Of a stretch of DNA of 64,000 bases, positions 17,975 through 28,697 are shown one piece after another (positions within the stretch are counted from its first letter, which is position 1; the number at the start of each line of letters is the position of its first letter). Source of the DNA: Arthrobacter zhaoxinii. Lineage in GTDB: Bacteria; Actinomycetota; Actinomycetes; Actinomycetales; Micrococcaceae. A program made the translations under genes and the position numbers. The stretch lies in the NCBI RefSeq assembly GCF_024385505.1, contig NZ_JANFLT010000001.1:62001-126000 (forward strand). Reading direction: 5' to 3'. Below the pieces are notes generated by a model that worked only from the letters and a program-made list of their open reading frames with translations, ran no database searches and had not been told where the DNA came from.

Positions 17975-19192
17975 ATGAACCACAGTGCGCGCAGCCGCGA
18001 CCGCGGCTACCTCCGGGGCACCCTGCTGACCCCGGACGAGCTGGTGCCCGACGGCATCCTGGCGTTCGAAGGGGACCGGATCACGTACGCCGGGCCGGCC
18101 GGCGGGTTTGACGACGCCGGCTGGCCGGCCCCCGCACCCCTGCCCGCGGGGGCGCTTATCCTCCCCGGGCTCGTGGACCTGCATTGCCACGGCGCCGCGG
18201 GCGGCGACTTTACCACCTCGGATGCCGATGGAGTGCGCCGTGCGGCCTCTTTCCTGCACGCTGCGGGAACCACCACGCTGCTCGCCAGCACGGTGTCGGC
18301 GCCGCGGGCGGACCTGCTGGCTGCTGCGGTGCGGCTCGGCGCACTGGCCCGGGAAGGGCTCGTCGCCGGGATCCATGCCGAGGGACCCTTCCTCGCACCG
18401 GAGCGGGGCGGCGCGCAGGATCCTGCGTTCCTGCTCCCGCCGGACCCCGCCTTCGTGGACGAACTCATCGAGGCCGCGGACAGCGAACTGGTCACTATGA
18501 CCTATGCCCCCGAGCTGCCCGGAGCGGATGACCTCGTGGACCGCCTGATCCTGCGCGGCGTGATCCCCTCCCTGGGGCACACCCGCGCCGCCGACGAGGT
18601 TGCTGCGGAGGCGCTGGAGGCCGCCCGGGACGAAATGGAGGAGGCCGGCTTCGGCGGCTACGCGCCCCGCCCCACCGTGACGCATCTGTTCAACGGCATG
18701 GATCCCCTGCACCACCGCTCCCCCGGGGCGGTCTCCGCGTGCCTGCGGGCCGCCCGCAGCGGGGGTGCAGTGGTTGAACTGATAGCCGACGGGGTGCACG
18801 TGGACCCGGCGCTCGTCCGGACCGTCTTTGAGCTCGTCGGCGCCCCGAACGTGGCGCTGGTCAGCGACTCCACGTCCGCCACCGGGCTGGGGGACGGCAC
18901 CTACCGCCTGGGGGCCGCCCACGTCGTCGTCCGGGACGGGGCAGCCCGCCTTGATGACGGCACGCTCGCCGGGAGCACGGCGACGCTGCTGCAGTGCGTG
19001 CGTACCGCCGTCGCCGCCGGGGTGCCGCTGGCGGACGCAGTGGGCTCGGCCACTGCGGTGCCGGCGGACGTGCTTCGGCTTGCCGACGAAGTAGGGGCGC
19101 TGCGCCGCGGACTGCGGGCGGATGCCCTGGTGGTGTCTGAAGACCTGGAACTGCAGGCGGTCCTGCGCGGCGGAACCTGGCTCCCGCGCTGA
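17975..19192 (+). CDS. nagA: N-acetylglucosamine-6-phosphate deacetylase
   Basis: 405 aa amidohydrolase. Removes acetate from GlcNAc-6-P in amino-sugar and cell-wall recycling. Metal and substrate motifs are in order: LPGLVDLHCHGAAGGDF, GIHAEGPFLAPERGGAQ, SLGHTRAADEV, TVTHLFNGMDPLHHRSPG, ELIADGVHVDP and ALVSDSTSATG with the catalytic Asp. The C-terminus LRRGLRADALVVSEDLELQAV is typical. No nagB or transporter gene is next to it. The gene ends just before the cspA leader. Confidence 0.92.
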   Translation: MNHSARSRDRGYLRGTLLTPDELVPDGILAFEGDRITYAGPAGGFDDAGWPAPAPLPAGALILPGLVDLHCHGAAGGDFTTSDADGVRRAASFLHAAGTTTLLASTVSAPRADLLAAAVRLGALAREGLVAGIHAEGPFLAPERGGAQDPAFLLPPDPAFVDELIEAADSELVTMTYAPELPGADDLVDRLILRGVIPSLGHTRAADEVAAEALEAARDEMEEAGFGGYAPRPTVTHLFNGMDPLHHRSPGAVSACLRAARSGGAVVELIADGVHVDPALVRTVFELVGAPNVALVSDSTSATGLGDGTYRLGAAHVVVRDGAARLDDGTLAGSTATLLQCVRTAVAAGVPLADAVGSATAVPADVLRLADEVGALRRGLRADALVVSEDLELQAVLRGGTWLPR

Positions 19193-19428
19193 AAAAACAC
19201 CCGTGGAAAAACTTTCCCAAAAATTTCGTTTTCAGCATTGACCACGCAATTCGGTTATGCGACTCTAATACCAAGTCTTTGTGCAGGTGTTTTTTCATGC
19301 TCGCAAGACCGTTGCGAGTGAGAAGCTCCTCAAGGAACTGCTGAACGGCAAGAACTTGGGCTTTCTTGCTTCAGTAACATAACCGGCACGGACCGTGCAG
19401 GTAAGTTCCACATTATGAGGAGAAAACA
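19193..19428 (+). promoter_or_regulatory. Long 5' region of cspA with hairpins
   Basis: 236 nt between nagA and cspA, clearly A/T-richer than its surroundings. TTGACC at 19238-19243 looks like a -35 element, but no -10 stands at ideal spacing (TAATAC at 19266 is too far). Two perfect hairpins follow: CTCGCAA/TTGCGAG at 19300-19318 and GCACGG/CCGTGC at 19386-19398. A GAGGAGA ribosome site is at 19417-19423. A long structured leader is the usual arrangement for thermoregulated csp genes. Confidence 0.55.
19287..19382 (+). CDS. Possible small ORF in the cspA leader (31 aa)
   Basis: From GTG 19287 (or GTG 19281, in frame) to TAA 19380-19382 the leader encodes FFHARKTVASEKLLKELLNG followed by KNLGFLASVT. 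The peptide is basic and amphipathic. Its third codon positions are fairly G/C-rich over the middle part, unlike the A/T-rich flanks. No good ribosome site is seen, so a leaderless or weak start would be needed. It overlaps the CTCGCAA/TTGCGAG hairpin, so the pattern could instead reflect RNA structure. Confidence 0.25.
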   Translation: MFFHARKTVASEKLLKELLNGKNLGFLASVT

Positions 19429-19632
19429 ATGGCTCAGGGTACCGTCAAATGGTTTAACGCCGAAAAGGGCTTCGGCTTCATTACCCCGGACGACTCCGAC
19501 GGCGACGTCTTCGTTCACTACTCCGAAATCCAGACCAACGGATTCAAGACCCTCGACGAAAACCAGCGCGTTTCCTTCGAAATCGGCCAGGGCGCCAAGG
19601 GCCCCCAGGCCACCGGCGTCACCGCCCTCTAA
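19429..19632 (+). CDS. cspA: Cold shock protein
   Basis: 67 aa single CSD protein, an RNA/DNA chaperone with an OB fold. Both nucleic-acid-binding motifs are intact: [19 protein letters not shown] (RNP1, KGFGF) and DVFVHYSEI (RNP2, VFVH). The C-terminus is QATGVTAL. A strong GAGGAGA ribosome site precedes the ATG. The last codons and stop are repeated directly downstream as a 15-bp tandem duplication. Confidence 0.95.
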   Translation: MAQGTVKWFNAEKGFGFITPDDSDGDVFVHYSEIQTNGFKTLDENQRVSFEIGQGAKGPQATGVTAL

Positions 19633-19670
19633 GGCACCGCCCTCCAAGGCACCGCCCTCCAAGGCACCGC
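19631..19670 (+). repeat. 15-bp tandem repeat after the cspA stop
   Basis: AAGGCACCGCCCTCC occurs twice in full (19631-19645, 19646-19660) and a third time as ten bases. The coding end before it (ACCGCCCTCT, 19621-19630) is a near copy. The array looks like an expansion of the last cspA codons and stop. Confidence 0.85.
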
Positions 19671-19690
19671 ACGCAGTTCCGCGAGGAACA

Positions 19691-19726
19691 TAAGAAAGCC
19701 CCCGGCAGCTGCCGGGGGCTTTCTTA
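19691..19726. terminator. Bidirectional terminator between cspA and murA
   Basis: The 36-nt segment is a perfect palindrome with arms TAAGAAAGCCCCCGGCAG/CTGCCGGGGGCTTTCTTA. A/T-rich ends on both strands let it stop cspA (+) and murA (-) transcripts. Confidence 0.9.
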
Positions 19727-19753
19727 TTGGTACCTTTTTTCGTCAAGGAATCT

Positions 19754-21019
19754 TTATCCGCGGCGGCGCACCACGGCGGCGCCCAGCCCCCGCAGGTTTT
19801 CCATGAACCGCTCATAGCCGCGGTCAATATGGTCCACGCCGCGCACTTCCGTGGTTCCGTCCGCTGCCAGGCCGGCAATGACCAGGGCTGCGCCGGCACG
19901 GATATCGTTGGCAACCACCGGGGCACCGGACAGGAGCTGAACCCCCTGGATCAGGGCGTGGTGCCCGTCGAGCCGCACCACCGCTCCCAGCCGGGCCAGT
20001 TCCGAGGTGAAGCCCCACCGGGCCTCGAAGACATTTTCCGTAACCATTCCCGAGCCAGTCGACACGGCGTTCAGCGCCACCACGAAGGGCTGCAGATCGG
20101 TCGGGAACCCGGGATACGGCAGCGTGGATACGTTGATGGGTGCCGGACGGTCCGGCCCCTTGACCGTGAAGCCGTCCTCCCCCGTGATGACTTCGCAGCC
20201 CGCCTGGACCAGCTTGTCCAGCACCACGGCCAGGGCCGAGGCATCGGCGTGCCGCACCTCAATCTCCCCGCCGGTGATGGCTGCGGCGAAGGCCCAGGTG
20301 CCGGCGACTATCCGGTCCGGCACCACCCGGTGCTCCACCGGATGCAGTTCCCGCACGCCGTCGATCACCAGCGTGTTCGTCCCTACGCCGCTGATTTTCG
20401 CACCCATGCCGTTGAGCATCCGGGCAATGTCGGTAATTTCCGGTTCCCGCGCGGCGTTGTCGATGACGGTCCGTCCGCTGGCCAGCGTGGCGGCCATCAT
20501 CAGGTTTTCCGTGGCGCCCACGGAGGGAAAGTCCAGGATGTGCTCCGCACCGTGCAGTCCTTCAGGCACCGACGCCACCAGGTAGCCGTGGTCGATGCCG
20601 ATCTCGGCGCCCATGAGCTCCAGCCCGGCACGGTGCATGTCCAGGCCGCGTGAACCGATGGCGTCACCGCCGGGCAGGGCCACCTCCGCACGGCGGCAGC
20701 GGGCCACCAGCGGCCCCAGCACGGAGATGGAGGCACGCATGGCCCGGACCAGGTCATAATCCGCCTGGTGGCCCAGCTCCTGCGGGACGTCCACGGCCAC
20801 GGAGCCGGCATCGACGTCGTAATCAACGGTGCAGCCCAGCCGGCGCAGCAGCTCCGCCATGATCCACACGTCCTGGATGTTCGGCACGTTCGTAATGACC
20901 GAGCGGCCCTGTGCCAGCAGGGTTGCCGCCATGAGCTTCAGGACGCTGTTCTTGGCCCCCGGGACTGTGACGGTGCCGCGGAGGGTGGACGGACCGGTAA
21001 CAACAATGACGTCTTCCAT
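19754..21019 (-). CDS. murA: UDP-GlcNAc 1-carboxyvinyltransferase (MurA), Asp variant
   Basis: 421 aa. First committed step of peptidoglycan synthesis, adding enolpyruvate from PEP to UDP-GlcNAc. The EPT fold is seen in [54 protein letters not shown] and [11 protein letters not shown]. The active-site loop reads [14 protein letters not shown]: residue 119 is Asp (GAC at 20663-20665 on the complement) where most MurA proteins have the Cys that fosfomycin alkylates. The same change in mycobacterial MurA gives intrinsic fosfomycin resistance. Position after the atp operon and DUF2550 matches mycobacteria. Confidence 0.95.
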   Translation of the reverse strand: MEDVIVVTGPSTLRGTVTVPGAKNSVLKLMAATLLAQGRSVITNVPNIQDVWIMAELLRRLGCTVDYDVDAGSVAVDVPQELGHQADYDLVRAMRASISVLGPLVARCRRAEVALPGGDAIGSRGLDMHRAGLELMGAEIGIDHGYLVASVPEGLHGAEHILDFPSVGATENLMMAATLASGRTVIDNAAREPEITDIARMLNGMGAKISGVGTNTLVIDGVRELHPVEHRVVPDRIVAGTWAFAAAITGGEIEVRHADASALAVVLDKLVQAGCEVITGEDGFTVKGPDRPAPINVSTLPYPGFPTDLQPFVVALNAVSTGSGMVTENVFEARWGFTSELARLGAVVRLDGHHALIQGVQLLSGAPVVANDIRAGAALVIAGLAADGTTEVRGVDHIDRGYERFMENLRGLGAAVVRRRG

Positions 21020-21060
21020 TACTCCATACTAGGCGGACGGGGCACGCTCCCCCGGGCAGC

Positions 21061-21094
21061 AAAAAAGGCACAGGGAGATTCCCTGTGCCTTTTC
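21061..21094 (-). terminator. Terminator after DUF2550 / atp operon
   Basis: Arms AAAAGGCACAGGG and CCCTGTGCCTTTT with a 5-nt loop. On the complement the stem runs into T6, so it ends the atp-DUF2550 transcript before murA. Confidence 0.88.
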
Positions 21095-21103
21095 AGCGGG
21101 CGC

Positions 21104-21532
21104 CTAGCGCCAGGTGCCGATGCCCACAACGGGACCGGCTTCCACCCATGAGGACAGGCCCGTGTAGGCCTCATACTTCATAGCTACCAGGACTTCGCTG
21201 CCCTGGTAGTTGAGCCGGACGACGACGGCGCCCGGCTGGATCCGGGCACGCTCAGCCTCGGTGGGCTCCCGCCAGCCTGCCATTTCCAGTGAACTGCGCA
21301 GGAAACGGTACGGCGGGCGGGGGCTCAGCGACACCAGGCGCAGCCATTCCAGATGGGTGTCCGTATAACGGCAAACCCCCATCCGCCATCCCGCAGGGGG
21401 AAGGCAGATGGAGGCATCGAAGGTCCCGAGGGCGCGCCGCAGCTGGCTGCGGCGCACCCCGAAGAGCATTACTGCCAGGACAAGCAGCCCGAAGAGGGCC
21501 GCCAACGCAATGAACGTATAGGAGCTGTCCAT
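21104..21532 (-). CDS. DUF2550 family membrane protein
   Basis: 142 aa. One N-terminal membrane helix (FIALAALFGLLVLAVMLFGV) precedes a basic RRSQLRRALGTF stretch and a cytosolic domain of about 110 residues with GWRMGVCRYTDTHLEWLR and YRFLRSSLEMAGWREPT. It corresponds to mycobacterial Rv1312, which also follows atpC directly. It starts 9 nt after the atpC stop, so it is part of the ATP synthase transcript. Function unknown. Confidence 0.88.
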   Translation of the reverse strand: MDSSYTFIALAALFGLLVLAVMLFGVRRSQLRRALGTFDASICLPPAGWRMGVCRYTDTHLEWLRLVSLSPRPPYRFLRSSLEMAGWREPTEAERARIQPGAVVVRLNYQGSEVLVAMKYEAYTGLSSWVEAGPVVGIGTWR

Positions 21533-21541
21533 CGGAAGGGG

Positions 21542-21835
21542 TCAGCGGGTCCCGGCGGTTGCTTCGTTGGTCACCTTGGCATTGTCTGCCACAATGACCA
21601 CGCGGTTGTTGTCCACGGAGAAGAATCCTCCGTCAACGCTTACCTCAATGCGGGAACCGGACACCGGTTCGATGGCCAGTCCGCCCTCTGCCAGGATGGC
21701 CAGCACCGGCGAGTGGCCGGGAAGGATCCCGATCTCGCCGTCGCTGGTGCGGGCCTTGACCATCTTTGCCGCTCCCGACCACACGAAGTGGTCGGCAGCA
21801 ACAATCTCAACTTCGAGTTCAGCAGTGTCCGCCAT
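21542..21835 (-). CDS. atpC: ATP synthase epsilon subunit
   Basis: 97 aa from ATG 21835, which has a GAAGTGAG ribosome site; a longer in-frame start at 21874 lies inside atpD and is unlikely. It consists of the N-terminal beta sandwich (LEVEIVAADHFVWSGAAKMV, GEIGILPGHSPVLAIL) with almost no C-terminal helical pair. The inhibitory helices known from Escherichia coli epsilon are therefore missing or very short. Part of F1, bound to gamma. Confidence 0.93.
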   Translation of the reverse strand: MADTAELEVEIVAADHFVWSGAAKMVKARTSDGEIGILPGHSPVLAILAEGGLAIEPVSGSRIEVSVDGGFFSVDNNRVVIVADNAKVTNEATAGTR

Positions 21836-21840
21836 GGGGC

Positions 21841-23322
<1,482 letters not shown>

Positions 23323-23381
23323 TTAGATGGCGTGTGGACTAAGTTTTTTATGCGTTGGAACTTATCTTCGACTGCAGCAGG

Positions 23382-24275
23382 TCAGGAGGCGCTGAGCGCG
23401 TCCGCACCGGCTACGATCTCGGAAAGTTCCTGGGTGATTTCGGCCTGACGGGCGTTATTCCGAAGTCGCGTGTACTTCTTGATCAGGTCCGAGGCGTTGT
23501 CCCCTGCGGCCTTCATGGCGCGCTGGCGGGCTGCAAGCTCGGAAGCGGCTGCCTGGAGCATGGCTGCGAAGATGCGCGACTCAATGTAGCGCGGCAGCAG
23601 TGCATCCAGGACCTTTTCGGGCTCGGGCTCGTATTCGTAGAGAGGCAGGAACTCAGCGCTGGACTGCGCTTCTTCCTCCACTACTTCCAGCGGCAGCAGT
23701 CGGATGACCGCAGGTTCCTGAACAACCATGGACTTGAAGCGCGTGTAGACGATGTGGATTTCGTCCACGCCGCCGTCTTCGTAGGCCGTGTTGAAGTCAT
23801 CGAGGAGTGCCTTGCCGATTTCACGGGCTGTTTCGAACTCGGGTGCATCGGTACCGCCGGTCCAGACCCGTTCCACGGAACGGTCGCGGAATTCGTAGTA
23901 CGCCTGCCCCTTGCGTCCAACAAGGTAGGTCTTAACTTCCTTGCCCTCGTCACGGAGCAATTCATTGAGTGCTTCGCCCTGCTTGAGGACACCGGCGGAG
24001 TAGGATCCGGCAAGACCGCGGTCGGAGGTCATGATGACCACGGCTGCGCGCCGGATCTGCTCCGGTTCGGTGGTCAGCGGATGATCGATCTCCGACTGGG
24101 ATGCCACAGCAGAAACGGCACGGGTGATCGCATTGGAGTAAGGCAGTGACGCAGCCACACGGGTGCGCGCCTTTCCGATGCGAGAGGCAGCAATCAGCTC
24201 CATCGCCTTGAAGATCTTCTGCATCGACGTGGTCGACGCGATCTTCTGGCGGTAGACCCGAATTTGGGCTCCCAT
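23382..24275 (-). CDS. atpG: ATP synthase gamma subunit
   Basis: 297 aa central stalk subunit. The N-terminal coil [33 protein letters not shown] and C-terminal coil [19 protein letters not shown] contain the expected conserved residues, and the Rossmann-like middle has [20 protein letters not shown] 99-nt gap with a perfect 15-bp hairpin separates it from atpA, the largest structured gap in the operon. Confidence 0.96.
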   Translation of the reverse strand: MGAQIRVYRQKIASTTSMQKIFKAMELIAASRIGKARTRVAASLPYSNAITRAVSAVASQSEIDHPLTTEPEQIRRAAVVIMTSDRGLAGSYSAGVLKQGEALNELLRDEGKEVKTYLVGRKGQAYYEFRDRSVERVWTGGTDAPEFETAREIGKALLDDFNTAYEDGGVDEIHIVYTRFKSMVVQEPAVIRLLPLEVVEEEAQSSAEFLPLYEYEPEPEKVLDALLPRYIESRIFAAMLQAAASELAARQRAMKAAGDNASDLIKKYTRLRNNARQAEITQELSEIVAGADALSAS

Positions 24276-24329
24276 ACTCTTCCTTTCAGTTCCTAGCGGT
24301 GAAGCTAGGGGCTAAGGCAATGGCCGAGG

Positions 24330-24364
24330 GTTCCGCTGCCGGGCACACGGCCCGGCAGCGGAAC
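24330..24364 (-). other. Perfect 15-bp hairpin between atpA and atpG
   Basis: Arms GTTCCGCTGCCGGGC and GCCCGGCAGCGGAAC with a 5-nt loop start 10 nt after the atpA stop on the coding strand. No T run follows, so it is not a classical terminator. It could protect the 3' end of a processed upstream mRNA or lower expression of the downstream genes. Confidence 0.75.
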
Positions 24365-24374
24365 TCTTCAACCG

Positions 24375-26012
24375 CTAGCGCTTCTGCTTGACGATCTTTT
24401 CCTGGTCTACGGCTTCCTCATCCAAGGCAGAGGTGGCTTCGTTGCCGGCGGCGACCATGCGGTCGTCACCTTCGCCGAAGAAACCCTGCTTGAAGTTGGT
24501 GATGAGGTTCTTCATCTCATCAACCGTGGAATCCTCGAGCTTGTTCGTCTCGGCCAGGACGGTCATGACGGACGAGGAGTGGCGTACGTGCTGCAGGAAC
24601 TCGGTCTCGAAGCGGCGGACGTCCTCAACGGGAACGTCATCGAGGTAACCGTTGGTTCCCATCCAGATGGAGACAACCTGGTCTTCCACCGGGTACGGCG
24701 CGTACTGGCCCTGCTTGAGCAGTTCCATCAGGCGTGCACCGCGGGTCAGCTGCTGGCGGGAAGCGGCGTCCAGGTCCGAGGCGAACATGGCGAATGCCTG
24801 CATGTCGCGGTACTGGGCCAGTTCCAGCTTCAACGTACCGGAGACCTTCTTCATGGCCTTCTGCTGTGCGGCACCACCGACGCGCGACACGGAAATACCG
24901 ACGTCGACGGCGGGGCGCTGGTTGGCGTTGAAGAGGTCCGACTGCAGGAAGATCTGGCCGTCGGTGATGGAGATGACGTTTGTCGGGATGTAGGCCGAGA
25001 CGTCATTTGCCTTGGTTTCGATGATCGGCAGGCCGGTCATCGAGCCGGCACCGAGCTCGTCGGAGAGCTTGGCGCAACGCTCCAGCAGGCGGGAGTGCAA
25101 GTAGAAGACGTCGCCCGGGTAGGCTTCGCGTCCCGGCGGGCGGCGCAGCAGCAGCGACACGGCGCGGTAGGCTTCAGCCTGCTTCGACAGATCATCAAAG
25201 ATGATGAGGACGTGCTTGCCGCCGTACATCCAGTGCTGGCCGATGGCCGAGCCGGCGTACGGTGCCAGGTACTTGAAGCCGGCGGGGTCGGATGCCGGGG
25301 AGGCCACGATGGTGGTGTACTCCATGGCGCCCTTTTCTTCCAGGGTGCGCTTGATTTCAGCGATCGTGGAAGCCTTCTGGCCGATGGCAACGTAGATGCA
25401 GCGAACCTGCTTCTGCACGTCGCCCGAGTCCCAGTTGGCCTTCTGGTTCAGGATGGTGTCTACGGCAATGGCGGTCTTACCCGTCTTGCGGTCACCAATG
25501 ATCAGCTGGCGCTGGCCGCGGCCGATCGGAATCATGGCGTCGATTGCCTTGAGACCGGTCTGAAGCGGTTCGTGGACCGACTTGCGCATCGTCACGCCCG
25601 GCGCCTGGAGTTCCAGTGCACGGCGCGCCTCAGCGGCGATCGGGCCCATGTCATCCATGGGCTCGCCCAGCGGGTCGACTACGCGGCCCAGGAAGGCGTC
25701 GCCTACGGGTACGGACAGGACTTCACCGGTGCGGTGTACTTCCTGGCCTTCTTCGATACCGGCGAAATCGCCAAGTACAACGACACCGATTTCACGGGTG
25801 TCAAGGTTCTGGGCGAGGCCCAGCGTGCCGTCCTCAAACCGAAGCAGCTCATTCGCCATAACGGAGGGCAGGCCCTCCACACGGGCAATGCCGTCGCTGG
25901 CGGTTGTTACGCGGCCAACTTCAACGCGCTCTGCGTTTCCGGGTTCGTAGGACGCCGCGAATTCATTCAACGCATTACGGACGTCGTCGGCGTTGATGGT
26001 CAATTCGGCCAT
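24375..26012 (-). CDS. atpA: ATP synthase alpha subunit
   Basis: 545 aa from ATG 26012 ([18 protein letters not shown]); the frame is open 22 codons further upstream, but that part is not family-like. Non-catalytic nucleotide-binding F1 subunit. P-loop [32 protein letters not shown] at the N-terminal barrel, [20 protein letters not shown] Walker B ([16 protein letters not shown]) and the signature [20 protein letters not shown]. The C-terminal tail after residue 510 is longer than in most bacteria, as in other actinobacteria. Confidence 0.97.
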   Translation of the reverse strand: MAELTINADDVRNALNEFAASYEPGNAERVEVGRVTTASDGIARVEGLPSVMANELLRFEDGTLGLAQNLDTREIGVVVLGDFAGIEEGQEVHRTGEVLSVPVGDAFLGRVVDPLGEPMDDMGPIAAEARRALELQAPGVTMRKSVHEPLQTGLKAIDAMIPIGRGQRQLIIGDRKTGKTAIAVDTILNQKANWDSGDVQKQVRCIYVAIGQKASTIAEIKRTLEEKGAMEYTTIVASPASDPAGFKYLAPYAGSAIGQHWMYGGKHVLIIFDDLSKQAEAYRAVSLLLRRPPGREAYPGDVFYLHSRLLERCAKLSDELGAGSMTGLPIIETKANDVSAYIPTNVISITDGQIFLQSDLFNANQRPAVDVGISVSRVGGAAQQKAMKKVSGTLKLELAQYRDMQAFAMFASDLDAASRQQLTRGARLMELLKQGQYAPYPVEDQVVSIWMGTNGYLDDVPVEDVRRFETEFLQHVRHSSSVMTVLAETNKLEDSTVDEMKNLITNFKQGFFGEGDDRMVAAGNEATSALDEEAVDQEKIVKQKR

Positions 26013-26112
26013 CTGCAGTCCCTGCTCTCCTATGTTGTGATCATCGCTTAATTCCCGATGACCGTGATTGGTTCTCAAATGTTCTGAAGGCCGTTTAGGG
26101 CCGTCAAGGTGA

Positions 26113-26928
26113 CTAGACAGCGAGCTTTCGGCGAAGTTCAGTCAGGCGCGTCGTAACGGTGGAATCAACTACTTCATCCCCCACTGTGACACGAATTCCG
26201 CCGAGAATCGCCGGGTCCACATTGACGTTGATCTTCAGCTCGCGGCCATACAGTCCGTTGAGAGAGGACTGCAGACGCTTTTGCTGTTCCTGCGTCAGCG
26301 GACGGCTGGACTGCACTTCTGCAATCCACCGCTGCTGGCGGCCGGCTACCAGTTCCGCGAAGCGCGCAACCAGTGCTGCCGGACGCAGCCCGCGCGGGGC
26401 GGTTACCGCCTGCGTCACCAACACCTTGGCTTCGGCTCCCATACCGGGCACGATTTTCTGTGCCAGTGTGGCCTTGGCCGAGGCGGATGCCTGCGGTTCC
26501 TGCAGCGCGCGCTGCACCTCGTGATTGGCTGCAACGGCCTGGTTGAAACGGAACAAATCGTTTTCCAGGGCTTCAAGGCCGGCCAGGCCGGGACCCTTGT
26601 TTTCCGCGACAGCGGAAACAACCGTTGCGCCCAGGGTTTCCAGGGCATCGCCGAGGTCGCGCGCAGTGCGCCACCGGGACTCCACCAGAGAAGCAACCAG
26701 CTGCTCGGCATCGGTCGAAACCTTGCCGCCGACCAGCTTGGAGACCAGGGCTGCCTTGGCAGAGGCTTCACGAGCCGGATCCGTCAGGGCACGCAGCAGG
26801 CCAGCATCGCTGTCCAGCAGGCCCAGAATTCCAAAGAGTTCCTCGGCCAGGGTCAGGGTTGCGCCGGGAAGCATGGCTTCCAGCTTCTCCTGCGCTGCGG
26901 CCAGTGACTCGCTCGATATACCTGCCAT
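26113..26928 (-). CDS. atpH: ATP synthase delta subunit
   Basis: 271 aa, longer than the roughly 180 aa of E. coli delta; the extra length is N-terminal and central helices. The conserved C-terminus is [18 protein letters not shown] ([16 protein letters not shown]), preceded by [24 protein letters not shown]. Links F1 to the b subunits of the peripheral stalk. It overlaps atpF by 1 nt (TAATG). Confidence 0.93.
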   Translation of the reverse strand: MAGISSESLAAAQEKLEAMLPGATLTLAEELFGILGLLDSDAGLLRALTDPAREASAKAALVSKLVGGKVSTDAEQLVASLVESRWRTARDLGDALETLGATVVSAVAENKGPGLAGLEALENDLFRFNQAVAANHEVQRALQEPQASASAKATLAQKIVPGMGAEAKVLVTQAVTAPRGLRPAALVARFAELVAGRQQRWIAEVQSSRPLTQEQQKRLQSSLNGLYGRELKINVNVDPAILGGIRVTVGDEVVDSTVTTRLTELRRKLAV

Positions 26929-27476
26929 TACTTAACCGCACCTGCGTTCTGGGTTTCCAGGTCGGCAAGGAAGCGGTCAACCACACGGGCGGCACGCGCA
27001 TCGTCTGCGAGGGACTCGCCGACGACCTTGCTGGCCAGCTCGGTGGCAAGGGTGCCTACTTCGCTGCGGAGGGAAACGACAGCTGCCTGGCGTTCCGCTT
27101 CGATGGCGACGTGGGACTGTTCCATGATGCGGGCGGATTCCGCGCCGGCCTTTGCCTTCAGGTCAGCGAGGATCTGGGCGCCTTCGGCGCGTGCTTCCTC
27201 GCGGATCCGGTTAGCCTCGGTACGGGCGTCGATCAGCTGCTGCTTGTATTCATCCAGGGCCGCGCTGGCCTCAGCCTGTGCGGCTTCGGCCTTCTTGAGT
27301 CCGCCTTCGATGGCCTCGGTACGCTCTGCATACGTCTTCTCGAACATCGGGACGACAAACTTGACGACGATGTACATCAGCACGGCGAAGCCAAGCAGTG
27401 TTACGAGGATCTCCCAGATGTTTGGGACCAGGGGATTCGCGCCTTCTTCGGCGGCGAGGATTAGTGCCTCGTTCAT
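26928..27476 (-). CDS. atpF: ATP synthase b subunit
   Basis: 182 aa. One N-terminal membrane helix (WEILVTLLGFAVLMYIVVKF) is followed by a long, charged coiled coil (EAIEGGLKKAEAAQAEASAAL through RVVDRFLADLE). Peripheral stalk of Fo, forming a dimer that holds alpha3beta3 against rotation. Short periplasmic start MNEALILAAEEGANPLVPN. Confidence 0.95.
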   Translation of the reverse strand: MNEALILAAEEGANPLVPNIWEILVTLLGFAVLMYIVVKFVVPMFEKTYAERTEAIEGGLKKAEAAQAEASAALDEYKQQLIDARTEANRIREEARAEGAQILADLKAKAGAESARIMEQSHVAIEAERQAAVVSLRSEVGTLATELASKVVGESLADDARAARVVDRFLADLETQNAGAVK

Positions 27477-27519
27477 TTCAATCCGTCCTATCTACTTGGT
27501 TGGAAAATACGCGCTGACG

Positions 27520-27735
27520 TTAGAGAACGAACGCGAAAACCAGACCAAGGATAGCCAGTGCTTCAGTCAGGGCCAGGCCCAGGAAGGCGATGGGCTGCAG
27601 GACGCGCTGGGCTTCCGGCTGGCGGGCAACGCCGTTGATGTAGGCCGCGAAGACCAGGCCAACGCCGATGGCGCCGCCGATGGCGGACAGACCGTAGCCG
27701 ACGAGGTTGATGTTGCCGTTGATTTCACCAATCAT
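27520..27735 (-). CDS. atpE: ATP synthase c subunit
   Basis: 71 aa proteolipid of the rotor ring. Two membrane helices are joined by the polar loop ARQPEAQR. Glu58 in [16 protein letters not shown] is the proton-carrying carboxylate. Helix 1 has the packed glycine motif [12 protein letters not shown]. The equivalent region is the bedaquiline site in mycobacteria. Confidence 0.97.
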   Translation of the reverse strand: MIGEINGNINLVGYGLSAIGGAIGVGLVFAAYINGVARQPEAQRVLQPIAFLGLALTEALAILGLVFAFVL

Positions 27736-27808
27736 TATGGCTTTGTTCCTTTCAAGATGCCCGGAGGCAGGTTGTATGGTTCAGGGGGTTCCCCGGGAGA
27801 GGGGAGGT

Positions 27809-28612
27809 TTAGTGTTCCTCGGCCAGGGAGCCTTGGATGTAGATCGCAGTCAGCAGGGTAAAGACGTAGGCCTGCAGGCACTGGATCAAAACTTCGAACA
27901 GGAACATGGCGACGCCGCCTGCCAGGGTCAGCAGACCCAGCGGCTTCAGCAGTCCCTCAGCCTCGAGCAGCAGGAACGAGGTTCCGGCGCCCGCCAGCAT
28001 GATGATCAGGTGGCCCGAGAGCATGGTTGCGAAGAGTCGCAGGCTGTGCGTCACCGGGCGGACCAGGAAGGTGGAGATGATTTCGATCAGCACCACGAGC
28101 GGCAGGATCGCCTTCGGCACACCGGACGGAACCACGGCGAACTTGAAGTAAGCCAGTCCGTGCTTCTTGATGCCGAGGATGATCCAGGTGAAGTACACAA
28201 TCGCGGCCAGGGCGTAGGCGGTACCGACGTGCGACGTCGTCGGCAGCTGTGCCAGCGGAATGCTGCCCCACAGGTTGTTGATCAGGATGAAGAAGAACAG
28301 CGAGAACAGCAGCGGAGTGAACGCCCTGAAGTCCTTTTCGCCGATAATGTCGCGGCCGATCGAGTTGCGGACGAGGTTGTAGCTGAACTCGCCCAGGAAC
28401 TGCATCCGGCCCGGGACCAACTGGCCCTTACGGGCAGCGGCTATGAAAAACCATCCGATAATGGCAACGGAGAGAAGGATAAGCAGCATCTGCTTTCCAA
28501 ATCCTTCACCACTCTCGGCGCCCCAGGGAAGGATCTCAGGGAGGTGCATGTCTTCGAGGGTGGGTGGAACGAATCCCTCGTCATTGGAGGCGGGAAGCGC
28601 AAGCGCGATCAA
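27809..28612 (-). CDS. atpB: ATP synthase a subunit
   Basis: 267 aa stator channel of Fo with about six membrane helices. The essential Arg lies in RPVTHSLRLFATMLSGHLIIMLAG, and the C-terminal helix LFEVLIQCLQAYVFTLLTAIYIQ has the conserved Gln and Tyr. N-terminal segment outside the membrane with HLPEILPWGAES. First structural subunit gene of the operon, following the AtpZ-like gene. Confidence 0.96.
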   Translation of the reverse strand: MIALALPASNDEGFVPPTLEDMHLPEILPWGAESGEGFGKQMLLILLSVAIIGWFFIAAARKGQLVPGRMQFLGEFSYNLVRNSIGRDIIGEKDFRAFTPLLFSLFFFILINNLWGSIPLAQLPTTSHVGTAYALAAIVYFTWIILGIKKHGLAYFKFAVVPSGVPKAILPLVVLIEIISTFLVRPVTHSLRLFATMLSGHLIIMLAGAGTSFLLLEAEGLLKPLGLLTLAGGVAMFLFEVLIQCLQAYVFTLLTAIYIQGSLAEEH

Positions 28613-28697
28613 CGCGTTTCCTCTCTGCTGTGTCCATCGTTGGGCATATCATTGGCGGGCACGCATGATGTGCGCCCGTTAATTCGGTTTTGTGAAA

